Positions 1-9,563 of a DNA stretch of 64,000 nucleotides are shown piece after piece. The position numbers and the translations under genes are program-made. The stretch is from Pontibacter pamirensis (GTDB taxonomy: Bacteria; Bacteroidota; Bacteroidia; Cytophagales; Hymenobacteraceae). Every line of letters begins with the position of its first letter. Position 1 is the stretch's first letter. Location of the stretch: the NCBI RefSeq assembly GCF_010015475.1, contig NZ_SSNI01000009.1, forward strand, positions 124,001 through 188,000, given 5' to 3'. The notes beneath the pieces are model-generated. The model did no database searches. It was not told where the DNA came from and saw only the letters and a program-made list of their open reading frames with translations.

Positions 1-89
1 GTGTGCACGCAGAGGGTTAATATGCTGTGTAACTCAACTTGGCACTTGCCAGATTTACATCGTATCCTAAGCTTTCCTTTAGTAAGGTT

Positions 90-129
90 CCGTCTAGCTA
101 CCTATTAGGTGGCTAGACGGAATTTTTTT
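90..129 (+). terminator. Intrinsic terminator upstream of ggt
   Basis: A near-perfect hairpin pairs CCGTCTAGC (90-98) with GCTAGACGG (112-120). An inner ACCT/AGGT pairing continues the stem, and AATTTTTTT follows at 121-129. It would end a plus-strand transcript entering from the left edge and insulate the next gene. Confidence 0.85.
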
Positions 130-334
130 CCAGGGAGAGGGACAAACAAACTAATTACCCAGCTGTCTCATCTCTACTATCGCTTCTTCTACATCAGATA
201 AGAAGTCACTCCCGTGCGTTCGTTTACCCAGGCATCTTCTCCTTGTCAACTTATTGATTCTGGAACATTTTCTTTCAACAAAACTTGTTAAGGGTGGCGC
301 TGCGTAAGCCTTATGAACAAAGCAGGCATTTTCT

Positions 335-2023
335 ATGATCAAAAAAATACTCATTCCCTTTATTCTCATTTTCACAACAGGGTGTCAGAACAGAAACTTA
401 GATGAAGTTGGTCTTATAACAGATCAGGCGATGGTGGTGTCAGCACATCCTCTTGCCTCGGTAGTAGGTGTTGACATTATGAGGCAAGGTGGCAATGCCG
501 TGGATGCGGCCATTGCCGTGCAGTTTGCCCTCGCGGTGGTATACCCTGATGCAGGGAATATAGGTGGTGGTGGCTTTCTAGTTTTACGACAACAGGACGG
601 CAGCGTCGATGCATTGGATTACAGGGAAGAAGCGCCTGGGGCAGCGCACCGTGATATGTACCTGAATGAGGGAGGGGAGGTAATTGAAGATTTAAGTGTG
701 AAGGGTCACTTGGCAGCAGGTGTTCCAGGCACAGTAGATGGAATGGTGCAGCTGCATGAAAGGTATGGCACCATACCATGGGAAGAACTGGTGCAACCGG
801 CAGTGCTGTTGGCTGCCAAGGGTTTCCCGCTGACCGAGAAGGAAGCTGAAAAGCTGAATGAAAACCGGGATGACTTCATTGAATACAGCACCCGGCGACC
901 AGGTTTTATTCTGAAAGACAAGTGGGAGGAAGGAGATACCCTTCGGATACCAGACTTAGCCGAAACCCTGGCAAGAATAAGAGACAAGGGCAGAGCAGGA
1001 TTCTACGAGGGTGCCACGGCGCAGTATATAGTGGAGGAGATGAAAAGGGGAGGAGGCATAATCACCAAAGAGGATCTGGCGAATTACCGTGCCATCTGGC
1101 GGGAGCCGCTTACAGCCAAAGTCGGTGAACATACCATTATCTCTATGCCACCGCCCTCCAGCGGGGGGATTGCACTAATACAGCTTTTAAGTATTTCAGA
1201 GGATTATCCAATCGATGAGTGGGGGATTAAAACGACAGAAACCGCCCATTTCATGATAGAAGCTGAAAAGAGAGTGTACGCTGACAGGGCAAAGCACCTC
1301 GGGGACCCGGCCTTTGTTGATGTGCCGGTAGAGGGCCTGCTGGAGGAGGCGTACATGAAGAGACGGATGCATGACTTTTCAATGGGGAGTGACACAGACA
1401 GCGAGGAGGTATACGCCGGAGAGCCTGCTGCTTATGAAGGCGCACAAACTACGCATTACTCCATTGTGGACCCGATGGGGAATGCTATTTCCGTTACCAC
1501 TACCCTGAACACTAATTTCGGTGCGCTGGTGTTTGTAGATGGCGCTGGCTTTCTGCTGAACAATGAGATGGATGACTTCAGCTCGAAACCCGGCTACCCT
1601 AACACCTACGGGTTGATAGGAGGAGAAGCAAATGCCATTGCACCAGGCAAACGCATGCTGAGTTCCATGACGCCGACGATTCTGGAAAAGGAAGGAGAAC
1701 TATATATGGTAGTAGGCAGCATGGGCGGTTCCACCATTATCACCACGGTCTATCAAATTATTATGAATGTGATAGCGCATGGTTTACCGATGCAGGGAGC
1801 CGTGAATGCGGGCAGGTTCCATCACCAATGGGAGCCGGATTGGGTGCTAAGTGAGTTGGGTGCCCTGGGACCCGACACAGGTCTGCAGCTGTGGTTAAAG
1901 GGACATAAAATAGCACCAAACCCAAGAGGAATAGGAAGAGCTGCCGGAATCCTGGTGCTCCCTGATGGAAAGATGGAAGGAGGTGCTGACCCCAGGGGAG
2001 ATGATGCCGCTGTCGGGTTTTAA
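335..2023 (+). CDS. ggt: Gamma-glutamyltransferase (gamma-glutamyl transpeptidase), predicted lipoprotein
   Basis: This N-terminal nucleophile enzyme cleaves the gamma-glutamyl bond of glutathione and related compounds, normally outside the cytoplasm, and matures by self-cleavage into two subunits. The 562-residue length is usual for the family. TTHYSIVD at about 372-379 carries the catalytic and autocleavage threonine (Thr372). DYREEAP (95-101) holds the arginine expected to bind the substrate carboxylate. PPPSSGG lies near 272-278 and the glycine-rich oxyanion motif GSMGG near 461-465. A hydrophobic N-terminus ending in TTGC (Cys17) suggests a lipoprotein, although the lipobox is not ideal. 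It stands alone between a terminator and the helicase gene. Confidence 0.95.
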   Translation: MIKKILIPFILIFTTGCQNRNLDEVGLITDQAMVVSAHPLASVVGVDIMRQGGNAVDAAIAVQFALAVVYPDAGNIGGGGFLVLRQQDGSVDALDYREEAPGAAHRDMYLNEGGEVIEDLSVKGHLAAGVPGTVDGMVQLHERYGTIPWEELVQPAVLLAAKGFPLTEKEAEKLNENRDDFIEYSTRRPGFILKDKWEEGDTLRIPDLAETLARIRDKGRAGFYEGATAQYIVEEMKRGGGIITKEDLANYRAIWREPLTAKVGEHTIISMPPPSSGGIALIQLLSISEDYPIDEWGIKTTETAHFMIEAEKRVYADRAKHLGDPAFVDVPVEGLLEEAYMKRRMHDFSMGSDTDSEEVYAGEPAAYEGAQTTHYSIVDPMGNAISVTTTLNTNFGALVFVDGAGFLLNNEMDDFSSKPGYPNTYGLIGGEANAIAPGKRMLSSMTPTILEKEGELYMVVGSMGGSTIITTVYQIIMNVIAHGLPMQGAVNAGRFHHQWEPDWVLSELGALGPDTGLQLWLKGHKIAPNPRGIGRAAGILVLPDGKMEGGADPRGDDAAVGF

Positions 2024-2136
2024 AAAACGGGTTTATGAGTTAGTAGTTTGGGAGGCATGGTGCCTGATAAACGTTGATTAGATATTACGTTTTGCGCTAT
2101 CCCGCACCGCTATGTGCCGAAGAACATTATAAGCCC

Positions 2137-2144
2137 TATCTTTG
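2137..2144 (+). promoter_or_regulatory. Bacteroidota -7 promoter element (TAnnTTTG) for the DEAD-box helicase
   Basis: TATCTTTG matches the TAnnTTTG consensus exactly and lies 43 bp before the ATG at 2188. No clear -33 TTG is seen. Transcription from here would start inside the longer upstream reading frame, which favours the downstream start. Confidence 0.5.
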
Positions 2145-2187
2145 TACACAAAAAGCATCAGCTCTACCACATAAATACAGGCATATT

Positions 2188-3330
2188 ATGTCATTTTCAT
2201 CTCTAGGCTTGTCGGCGCCCTTGTTAAAAGCCGTAGACGAGCAGCAGTACACACAGCCTTACCCGATACAAAAAGAAGCAATACCTGCCATACTAAGGGG
2301 AAAAGATGTGCTGGGCATAGCGCAAACCGGATCCGGTAAAACGGCTAGCTTTGCTTTGCCTATTCTGGAGATGTTCCAGGGTAACAAACCAATAAATAAC
2401 AGGTATGTCAAAGTCCTGATTCTGGTGCCGACAAGGGAACTAGCGATTCAGATACTGGAAGTATTCCAGGTTTTCAACGCGAAGCTGCCACAAAAAGCCA
2501 AAGTACAGGCGGTGTATGGGGGCGTTTCCATCAATCCGCAGATGATGCAATTAAGTGGTACTGAAATACTGGTGGCTACACCTGGAAGGCTGCTTGACTT
2601 GGTCGAACATAACGCTGTGAAGCTGTCGGAGGTGGAGACACTGGTACTGGACGAAGCAGATAAAATCCTGAGTTTGGGGTTTAAAGAGGAAGTGGATAAG
2701 GTTTTTGCCCTATTGCCTGCGAAGCGCCAGAATCTACTTTTCTCAGCCACGTTGGGCGAAGATGTTGAGGAGTTGGTTTCTAAGATTCTGTACAATCCGG
2801 TCAAAATTCAGGTAGAAGAAGAAGTTTCTGTTCCAGAACTGATTAAACAGGTGGCCTATAGTATAGCCCCGGAGAAAAAGGGTCCGCTGCTCAGGTACCT
2901 GATTAAGACCGGCGATCTGCAGCAGGTACTGGTGTTCGCTTCTTCCATCAGGACGGCAAACAACGTAGTGGGCAAATTGTCGAAACATGGTATAGATGCC
3001 GCCGGGCTGCATGGGGAGAAGAGCCAGGGTGCCCGGACAGAGGCACTGAAGAAATTCAAAGCCGGTAAACTCAGGGTATTAGTTGCTACAGACTTAGCTT
3101 CCCGGGGTATAGACATCAAGTTCCTCCCTCATGTAATCAATTATGAATTACCACGCTCCCCAAAAGATTACGTACACAGAATCGGCAGAACCGGACGGGC
3201 CGCATCAGAAGGCGAGGCAATATCCTTTGTGACACCTGACGACGAGCACCACTTCAAGATTATTCAGAAGAAAATGGGGCAACGGGTCCCAAGAATCGAA
3301 ACAGAAGATCTGGATTTGTCTGGTTATTAG
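2188..3330 (+). CDS. DEAD-box ATP-dependent RNA helicase (RhlE-like)
   Basis: This is an ATP-dependent RNA unwinding enzyme of the DEAD-box family, likely acting in cold adaptation, ribosome assembly or mRNA turnover. All core motifs are present: the Q motif region (FSSLGLS through PIQ), motif I AQTGSGKT (45-52), PTRELA, TPGR, DEAD (155-158), SAT (186-188), then VATDLASRGIDI and HRIGRTGRA in the second RecA lobe. At 380 residues it is only the two-lobe core, without the basic tail found in many RhlE proteins. I chose the ATG at 2188 because the family's N-terminus begins here and a TAnnTTTG element sits 43 bp upstream. The frame could be read from a TTG at 2074, but the added residues look non-coding. 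Confidence 0.93.
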   Translation: MSFSSLGLSAPLLKAVDEQQYTQPYPIQKEAIPAILRGKDVLGIAQTGSGKTASFALPILEMFQGNKPINNRYVKVLILVPTRELAIQILEVFQVFNAKLPQKAKVQAVYGGVSINPQMMQLSGTEILVATPGRLLDLVEHNAVKLSEVETLVLDEADKILSLGFKEEVDKVFALLPAKRQNLLFSATLGEDVEELVSKILYNPVKIQVEEEVSVPELIKQVAYSIAPEKKGPLLRYLIKTGDLQQVLVFASSIRTANNVVGKLSKHGIDAAGLHGEKSQGARTEALKKFKAGKLRVLVATDLASRGIDIKFLPHVINYELPRSPKDYVHRIGRTGRAASEGEAISFVTPDDEHHFKIIQKKMGQRVPRIETEDLDLSGY

Positions 3331-3414
3331 GTAAAGATTATGGATGAGAACATAACCGCCTGAGCCAAAAACGATAGCAATCACTTGCGCTAGTCATACT
3401 TCAAATCTCAAAGC

Positions 3415-4683
3415 ATGAAAGCTAACTATACACGACAGGATAACCCGCTGGTTGATGGAATAAAAGTCATCGGGATCGGCAAACACGGGAGCAAGCCTTT
3501 ACCAGAGTCCTTGCTATATGAAATAGCGGAATACCTGAAAGATGATGAAGCCGTCGTGCCTATTCAAAAAGGGGCTTTTTATGGTGCTTTACTTGCCAAA
3601 GGACCTACTAAAATGGAACAGGAACTGCTGTTGCCTTCTGATGAAGATGCTGCTGCTACTTTTGATATAAGTAAGCTGTATGACACTCTTTGCGCTGACT
3701 CACCTGCAGAAATAAGGGAGATAGGGGTGAAGCTGTTGCAGAAAGAAACGCTATCGGAGGCTGAGGCAAAGAAGTTAGGGCACTATATCTTTTCAGATCT
3801 GCCTGGTGAAACCTTCAGAGGGATGGCAGCCAGTATGATGCGTATCCGCTACGAAACGGATGAAGAATACCAGGGCCTTTTAAATGCAGTAGTGGCTACG
3901 TATAACCTTGGTTTTCGGGAGCTAATGGTTTTTTCTGGAACCACCGTACAGTTAGCGGAGCCATTTGATGGGGTAGAGCACTCCTATATGATAACACCTT
4001 TGCTGGCTAAAGCTTTACAGGAAGCAGGCTATCGGGTGGTTGTCACCATGGGTAGATCCGCAGGTCCTAAGCTCACCTTAAACACACTGGATTTATACCA
4101 GCACCTGGGCAGTACATTCATTCAGGATATACAAGAACTTAAAGGAGATGCGCCGCCATTTGGGTGGGCGCTGGACCAGAGAGTGCTATCGCCTGCTTTA
4201 AACGAATGGGTTGACCGTAGAAGGACTATTTTCAAACGCCCGTTCCTGGCTACCCTAGAGAAAGTACTTAACCCCTGCCAAGCCGATATTCTGATTACTT
4301 CCGTTTTTCATATCACCTATATGCAGAAGATGGTGACGTTGGCCGACATGGCTGGTTTCAGGGGCGTTATCGTTTTGAAAAGGGGGCTGGAGGGAACGCT
4401 AGCGCCATCTTTAGTTAAAGCAAGTGGTATTTTATGTGCTGCCCGGCAACAGGATGGTTCTTATATAACAGAAACTTTTGAAGCCGATGATGAACGCTTT
4501 GCTTCATTTCGTGCAGTGGCCGATGATAAAGTAGAGCCACTTCATTTAGAGGAAAACCTGAAACTTATCCGGCAGTATGCGGCGCATGGCCATACGGCGA
4601 ATGAAGATTTAAATCAACGTGTCGGACTGGCAGTTGCGTTGTTGCAAACTGGCTTGGCGTGGTTACAGAAAAATCTTTCTTAG
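3415..4683 (+). CDS. TrpD-like (glycosyltransferase family 3) phosphoribosyltransferase homologue
   Basis: The protein resembles anthranilate phosphoribosyltransferase and its TrpD2/YbiB-type relatives. A helical N-terminal region contains QKGAFYGALLAKGPT at about 52-66, typical of the family 3 N-terminal domain. VTMGRSAGPKLTLNTLDLYQ (about 220-239) sits where TrpD has its PRPP-binding KHGNR...GSAD segment. The match is loose: the usual HGN and GSAD signatures are altered, so the substrate cannot be named. Its 422 residues exceed the roughly 340 of TrpD, and no other tryptophan gene is nearby. A role in tryptophan synthesis is unlikely; nucleotide or cofactor metabolism or nucleic-acid binding, as reported for YbiB, is possible. 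Confidence 0.6.
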   Translation: MKANYTRQDNPLVDGIKVIGIGKHGSKPLPESLLYEIAEYLKDDEAVVPIQKGAFYGALLAKGPTKMEQELLLPSDEDAAATFDISKLYDTLCADSPAEIREIGVKLLQKETLSEAEAKKLGHYIFSDLPGETFRGMAASMMRIRYETDEEYQGLLNAVVATYNLGFRELMVFSGTTVQLAEPFDGVEHSYMITPLLAKALQEAGYRVVVTMGRSAGPKLTLNTLDLYQHLGSTFIQDIQELKGDAPPFGWALDQRVLSPALNEWVDRRRTIFKRPFLATLEKVLNPCQADILITSVFHITYMQKMVTLADMAGFRGVIVLKRGLEGTLAPSLVKASGILCAARQQDGSYITETFEADDERFASFRAVADDKVEPLHLEENLKLIRQYAAHGHTANEDLNQRVGLAVALLQTGLAWLQKNLS

Positions 4684-5000
4684 ATAAATTCATGGCTTCA
4701 GCTAAAACTGGTGGTTACTCCTGTCCGGGAAAAAAAATTCTCTGAAGTATACTGTGAATACAAACAGTGGGCATCAAATCTTGCTTAAATAGTAGAAAAA
4801 GTAGCTAAAACTGTACCTTTATTATTAATAAACGTATAATAAGTGTAACTATAAGAATCCTGTAAAATCACTACCTCCTGTTGATTTCTCACCTCTTCTT
4901 TTGCAGCCATTGAGCCCTCTAAAGCTTTTGGTAACTCATTGATCCCATGTGATCCCTGTGCATAACTTCTCTGTATCAACTACCATGTCAGGATTATGAA
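4684..5000. other. Intergenic region without a convincing gene
   Basis: This gap separates the TrpD-like gene from the first beta-helix gene. It is AT-rich and presumably carries the promoter of the downstream gene. A 64-codon frame on the minus strand (4785-4979) has no recognisable features and is not called. Confidence 0.4.
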
Positions 5001-6977
5001 ATGTCTATGTTACCGAAACGTTTTCTTTTAGCAATTACTTTACTCATACTTACCGCCACAAATTGTTTAGAGGCTGCCACATATTATGTGAGTTCCGTGG
5101 GCAAAGACAGTAACTCAGGTACATCCGCTACGGCTGCATGGGCCACACTGGCAAAAGTCAACCGCGCCGTCTTCTTACCTGGTGACATTATCCTGTTTGA
5201 AGGCGGAAAAACATTTCAGGGTGGTATTTACTTCGGCACCCAAAACGCGGGCGCCTATGCCAAAGTGAAAGGTACAGCTGAGAAGCCGATTGTGTTTGGC
5301 TCCTATGGCACAGGCCGCGCCACCATCAGCAGTGGGACTAACTACGGGTTCAGGGGCTATAATACTGCTGGTTTCAAAATTCAGAATCTCATTTTCAAAG
5401 GCTCAGGCCGGACACAGTCAACGAAGGTCGGCATCGATTTTTATACCGATGTACCTAACACGCTCCTTACCTATGTATACATTGTAAATGTGGAGGTATA
5501 TGGCTATAAAGAAGCTGGTATTATGTTCGGTAGTTGGGATTCCTTAACAGCAGGCTTCGGTAACATAACCATTGAAAACAGCAAAGTGCATGACAACGGG
5601 GATGTCGGAATTTCATCGTATGCCCAGGGGAGGCTGGTACATAAGAAATTCACTTTGCGCAACAACAAAGTGTATAACACCTCAGGCATTCCGGAAAGAA
5701 CTACCTCTCACAGCGGAAGCGGCATCTGCCTGGGAGACGTGGATGGCGCCGTGATTGAATACTGTGAGGCTTATAATAATGGATGGCTCAACGCCTCTCC
5801 CTCCAACGGCCCTGCAGGTATCTGGGGCTACCGTTGCAATAATCTCCTGATTCAGCGCAATGAGTCGCATCATAACAAGACAGGATCAGCGAAAGACGGC
5901 GGTGGCTTTGACTTGGACGGCGGCACTACTAACAGCATCATGCAGTACAACTACTCCCATGACAATGATGGGGCAGGTTTTCTAATAGCACAGTATTCAG
6001 GTGCTCCCGCGATGAAGAACATCACGGTGCGTTACAATGTTAGTGAAAATGATGGGCGCAAGAATGACTATGGCGGCATCCATCTTTGGTCTTCCGGCTC
6101 GAACGGGGGAATACAGAACGCCTATGTTTACAATAACACGGTTTACCTGACACCATCTGCCAGTGGCGTTCCCAAAGCGGTGATGGTCCGGAGCGGGGGA
6201 TTTACCAATACCAGTATCCGGAACAATATTTTTCAAACTACGGGTGGTGCAGAGATTGTAAGAGTAAACGCCAATACTGGTATACGCTTTGAGGGCAATG
6301 ACTATTGGTCATCAGGCGCTACTTTCAAAATTAACTGGGTAGGCACCACGTATAGTTCACTTACTGCCTGGCGCACGGCAACTGGCCAGGAGAAGAGCGG
6401 TGGCGTAGCTGTGGGCTACTCTCTCAGCCCGGCGCTTACAGACCCAGGCAAAGGAGTTACGATCAGTGACCCAAAGCTGTTCCATACCTTAACCGGCTAT
6501 AAACTTTTCTCAACCTCCGGCTTGGTTGGGAAAGGAATGAACCTGAAAAGCCTGTTCGGAACAAATGTGGGAACTCAGGATTTCTTCGGAAACAACATTA
6601 CCCTCTTGACCAGTTTTAGCATAGGAGCGCATCAGCCCGGTGGTACTTCGACTATTGCTGCACTTGCTGCATCTAACAGCGCCCCCGCTCCGCACGCCCC
6701 CGCGGGCCCTGACAACGAGGTGCATTTGTCGGTTTTCCCTAATCCTATAGCAGAGGAGGCCTCTATCAGCCTGACTTTGCCGAGAGAAGAACAATTTGTC
6801 ATCACAGTCTATAATCTTAGCGGCGCCGTAGTGCAGCAGGTAGAGGAGTCTATAGCAGTGTCCGGGAACATGTATGCGTATTCTTTCGATGCCAGCGATC
6901 TTCCTTCAGGTGTATACCTTGTAAAACTAACAACAGCCTCCGTCGAAAAACAGGTGAAGGTTGTGGTGTTAAAGTGA
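5001..6977 (+). CDS. Secreted right-handed beta-helix protein with T9SS sorting tail (paralogue 1)
   Basis: The 658-residue protein has a signal peptide (about 1-25, ending near CLEA). A parallel beta-helix region of NosD/pectate-lyase type spans about 26-545, rich in short turns with N, D and G such as MQYNYSHDND and VYNNTVYLTP. A proline/alanine-rich linker (about 553-575) follows. A type A T9SS tail ends the protein, with FPNP near 583 and GVYLVKL and QVKVVVLK at the end. Such proteins usually bind or cleave polysaccharides; no catalytic residues can be assigned. It shares long stretches with the two proteins encoded at 51.3-57.0 kb. The adjacent downstream gene encodes a sulfotransferase, which fits a role with sulfated glycans. 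Confidence 0.85.
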   Translation: MSMLPKRFLLAITLLILTATNCLEAATYYVSSVGKDSNSGTSATAAWATLAKVNRAVFLPGDIILFEGGKTFQGGIYFGTQNAGAYAKVKGTAEKPIVFGSYGTGRATISSGTNYGFRGYNTAGFKIQNLIFKGSGRTQSTKVGIDFYTDVPNTLLTYVYIVNVEVYGYKEAGIMFGSWDSLTAGFGNITIENSKVHDNGDVGISSYAQGRLVHKKFTLRNNKVYNTSGIPERTTSHSGSGICLGDVDGAVIEYCEAYNNGWLNASPSNGPAGIWGYRCNNLLIQRNESHHNKTGSAKDGGGFDLDGGTTNSIMQYNYSHDNDGAGFLIAQYSGAPAMKNITVRYNVSENDGRKNDYGGIHLWSSGSNGGIQNAYVYNNTVYLTPSASGVPKAVMVRSGGFTNTSIRNNIFQTTGGAEIVRVNANTGIRFEGNDYWSSGATFKINWVGTTYSSLTAWRTATGQEKSGGVAVGYSLSPALTDPGKGVTISDPKLFHTLTGYKLFSTSGLVGKGMNLKSLFGTNVGTQDFFGNNITLLTSFSIGAHQPGGTSTIAALAASNSAPAPHAPAGPDNEVHLSVFPNPIAEEASISLTLPREEQFVITVYNLSGAVVQQVEESIAVSGNMYAYSFDASDLPSGVYLVKLTTASVEKQVKVVVLK

Positions 6978-7080
6978 GTATGTAAGAACTTAGATTTATC
7001 ACTGATCCAGCGATAAAAATCATTATTACACCCATTCCACCGTATAGCTAACCTACACAGCATAAAACGAACCTTCAGGC

Positions 7081-7974
7081 ATGAAAATACTTCAAGGCGG
7101 CGCACCTAAGTGCGGAAACTTCTGGCTCTACCAAATTATCCAGCAAATCCTGACCAGGAAGGGCCACGATATAAGCAATTTTATACAGCAGCACCCCATT
7201 TACGAACTTGCCAGTAACTGGGACCTGAACTACCCCAGCCAAGCCAGCATTGATGTGCTGGAGATAACGGACCTGCAGTACAGCTACCGCATCAGCAGCA
7301 TCTTCAGAATGCCCATCGATGATATCCAAAGCTATCTTTCCCTTACCAACCATGTCTGGACGCATTCTCCTATCTGTAAAAGAAGCGGGGAAATTCTGAA
7401 TTTGTTCGATAAGAAGGTATACATCATCAGAGATCCAAGGGACCGGGCCATATCAGCCTCCAAATACTACTGTTCAGATTACATGCTGAAGTATTACCCC
7501 CAGGAGGAAAAGGACCCGCATCGATTCCTGGAGAAAAACTTCGAAAAGCTGATGCAGGAGTGGGTGTGGCATGTGTTCGACCATCTTCGCCTGAGCCGCA
7601 GGTACAACATCCACATTGCTTTTTACGAAGGCTTCCTGCTCGATTTTCAGCAGGAGCTGATGCGGCTGCTGGATTACCTTGAAGTTGAACTGAGCCAGGC
7701 CAAGCGAGATGAACTACAGGAAGCCATGAGCTTTGCTACCCTGAAAAGCAAGAATCCAAAGCACCTGAAAAAGGGACAGTCAGGTTATTGGATGCACCAG
7801 CTGACGGATGAGCAAGTTGAGAAAGCAGAAGTCATAGCCGGTCCTCTGATACGGTTCCTGAATTATCCGGAGCAGAAGGGGCAGCCGATAACTTTTTCCC
7901 CGGAACCTGACCACCAGGATTTCGAACAGCTGAAACAGGATATCATCTCTTCGCAGGAGGTGCTGTATACTTGA
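7081..7974 (+). CDS. Sulfotransferase family protein
   Basis: The enzyme likely transfers sulfate from PAPS to a hydroxyl of a glycan or small molecule. The 5'-phosphosulfate-binding loop GGAPKCGNFWLYQI is at about 6-19. The 3'-phosphate-binding segment IIRDPRDRAISASKYY is at about 117-132. Both match the sulfotransferase fold, and 297 residues is normal. No signal peptide or membrane segment is seen, so it should act in the cytoplasm. It follows the beta-helix gene by about 100 bp on the same strand and ends 6 bp from the convergent DinB gene. The acceptor is unknown; extracellular polysaccharide precursors are an inference from context. Confidence 0.8.
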   Translation: MKILQGGAPKCGNFWLYQIIQQILTRKGHDISNFIQQHPIYELASNWDLNYPSQASIDVLEITDLQYSYRISSIFRMPIDDIQSYLSLTNHVWTHSPICKRSGEILNLFDKKVYIIRDPRDRAISASKYYCSDYMLKYYPQEEKDPHRFLEKNFEKLMQEWVWHVFDHLRLSRRYNIHIAFYEGFLLDFQQELMRLLDYLEVELSQAKRDELQEAMSFATLKSKNPKHLKKGQSGYWMHQLTDEQVEKAEVIAGPLIRFLNYPEQKGQPITFSPEPDHQDFEQLKQDIISSQEVLYT

Positions 7975-7980
7975 TTTCAG

Positions 7981-8454
7981 CTACCATACCCCCAACTGCC
8001 TGCCAATCGTTTTTAGCTGGCCTATATGATAACCGGTGTGGTGCAGTGTGGTCATGGCTGCCCAGGAGAGGGTTAAGCCATTTGCTTGTTTCTGAAATAG
8101 CTGTGTTTCGGGGTCCTGTACTAATTGTATCATTTCATGTAGCTCCGCCTCATATTGACCGATGGCTTCCTCCCATTCAGCCTGCGTTTCAGGCACTTGG
8201 TTTTGCGGCCAGTGTGCATCCGGCCATACGTCCAGGTTGTTTTCCGGGTCTTTCATGAAGTTGAGCAGCGTGTGCTGCCGTGCTTTTATGTGCCCCAAAA
8301 GTACCCAGGCAGAAAAATGCAGCCCATCCAGCATAATTCCAGCTTTTCTGTAATCAAATTCCTTCAAGAGGATACCATTAGGAGCAAAGCCGCCTTTCAG
8401 TAATTCCACCAACTGTTCTCTTAAGATACTTTCTGCGTCTTGATTAACGGTCAT
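7981..8454 (-). CDS. DinB-like (DUF664-type) four-helix metal-binding protein, copy 1
   Basis: This 157-residue protein has the DinB/YfiT helical-bundle pattern. One likely metal-ligand histidine lies in HFSAWVLLGH (about 46-55) and another two in HHTGYHIGQ near residues 137-145. Family members include metal-dependent thiol transferases and many proteins of unknown role. It is clearly related to the protein encoded at 24818-25294; both carry LREQLV.LL.GG near the start and a WP...WPQ segment in the middle. The gene converges on the sulfotransferase gene. Confidence 0.8.
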   Translation of the reverse strand: MTVNQDAESILREQLVELLKGGFAPNGILLKEFDYRKAGIMLDGLHFSAWVLLGHIKARQHTLLNFMKDPENNLDVWPDAHWPQNQVPETQAEWEEAIGQYEAELHEMIQLVQDPETQLFQKQANGLTLSWAAMTTLHHTGYHIGQLKTIGRQLGVW

Positions 8455-8639
8455 TTAAATTCTAAAAATTTAATGAGTGTTATTTATGCTATCAAAGGTT
8501 CTGAAACGGCTATACAGGCATAAAGTTGATCTTTAAGCGCTGGGTTGTGAATCCTAAATTTCAATCATTTCAGAGTTTAAGTTGAGGCCAAGTGAAGTAG
8601 TGATCTAGCTTTGAACTGCAAAAAATTCCAGCCCACAAC

Positions 8640-9563
8640 TTAGTCCGATGGTATCAGCTTACCTGATGAGTCTATTGTTACATTCCCGGTTTGAAAATTA
8701 TTAGTGCTCCTTATACTCTTCAGCATGAAGTAAGCACATATAACTGCAGTTATATTGAACAGAGGGATGATGACAATCACTGGAAATACATTATATCCTA
8801 ACATAGCCATAGCGATTACCTTAGCTGTTAAGGCAGTCATCAGGATGGAGAGGAAAATAAGGTAAACAGGTGCCAGTAAATAACCGGCTGCCTTTTTCTT
8901 TACCAGTAACAGGCCTACGACAAAGGCAGCAGGTAATAGAATTCCCAGGTCCAGCCCCTGCACTACCAGTGTGGTATAATGTTCTACCTGTATGGGAATA
9001 ACAGTACCATCAAAAAGTGGAGGCACCACAATGCTTAGCCAAAGTGCCCCGATGGCAATCGCACTAAACATCAGAAAGCCTCCTGCAAACTTTACAGGTG
9101 CGTTATCAGCAAAAGATGCACGAACAGTGTCTGTCTGGAAGGCACGCAGCGAAAGCAGAAAAGCAAAGAAGCTGGAAGCCAGCAGCATGACGTAGGCCAG
9201 AAACAGGACATTATACATTCCCATAACAGTGTAGAACAGGTACGTCACCAGGAAGTAACCTAAGGTGCCACAAAGCAGAAACATGCCTCTCAGAGAACCC
9301 TTCCTGAACAGCAAGAGCGAAATCAATAGCAAAGGAATGCCTACAGCAAGTGTAACCACATCCTGGGCTATACCCTGTGGGGCCACTTCCGCGGACATGT
9401 GCTGGTAAAGTCCTTTTCCATAAATTGTTATTTTTTGTCCGCGAACGGAAGTGTACTCATATACTCCAGGTCCCCCATCAGAAAAGATTCCGGTTGCTGT
9501 AGCTACCAGTGCCAACAGCGCAATGAGCAGCACAAGTACAGTGATTGTTTTAACCGTTTTCAT
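8640..9563 (-). CDS. Multi-pass membrane protein of unknown function
   Basis: I do not recognise the family. The 307 residues contain about eight hydrophobic segments. The first (about 5-27) is followed by a 50-residue soluble loop with GGPGVYEYTSVRG, and then seven closely spaced helices. There is no obvious transport or catalytic motif. The start is the ATG at 9563. It is a single gene, transcribed away from the universal stress genes across a very AT-rich intergenic region. Confidence 0.7.
   Translation of the reverse strand: MKTVKTITVLVLLIALLALVATATGIFSDGGPGVYEYTSVRGQKITIYGKGLYQHMSAEVAPQGIAQDVVTLAVGIPLLLISLLLFRKGSLRGMFLLCGTLGYFLVTYLFYTVMGMYNVLFLAYVMLLASSFFAFLLSLRAFQTDTVRASFADNAPVKFAGGFLMFSAIAIGALWLSIVVPPLFDGTVIPIQVEHYTTLVVQGLDLGILLPAAFVVGLLLVKKKAAGYLLAPVYLIFLSILMTALTAKVIAMAMLGYNVFPVIVIIPLFNITAVICAYFMLKSIRSTNNFQTGNVTIDSSGKLIPSD

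Noticed and set aside
151..375. 74-codon minus-strand frame with a signal-peptide-like start at the left edge
   Set aside because: It overlaps the start of gamma-glutamyltransferase on the opposite strand, shows no family features and the signal-like stretch is probably chance.
4785..4979. 64-codon minus-strand frame in the gap before the first beta-helix gene
   Set aside because: No recognisable motif, no supporting promoter, and it occupies the likely promoter region of the plus-strand gene.
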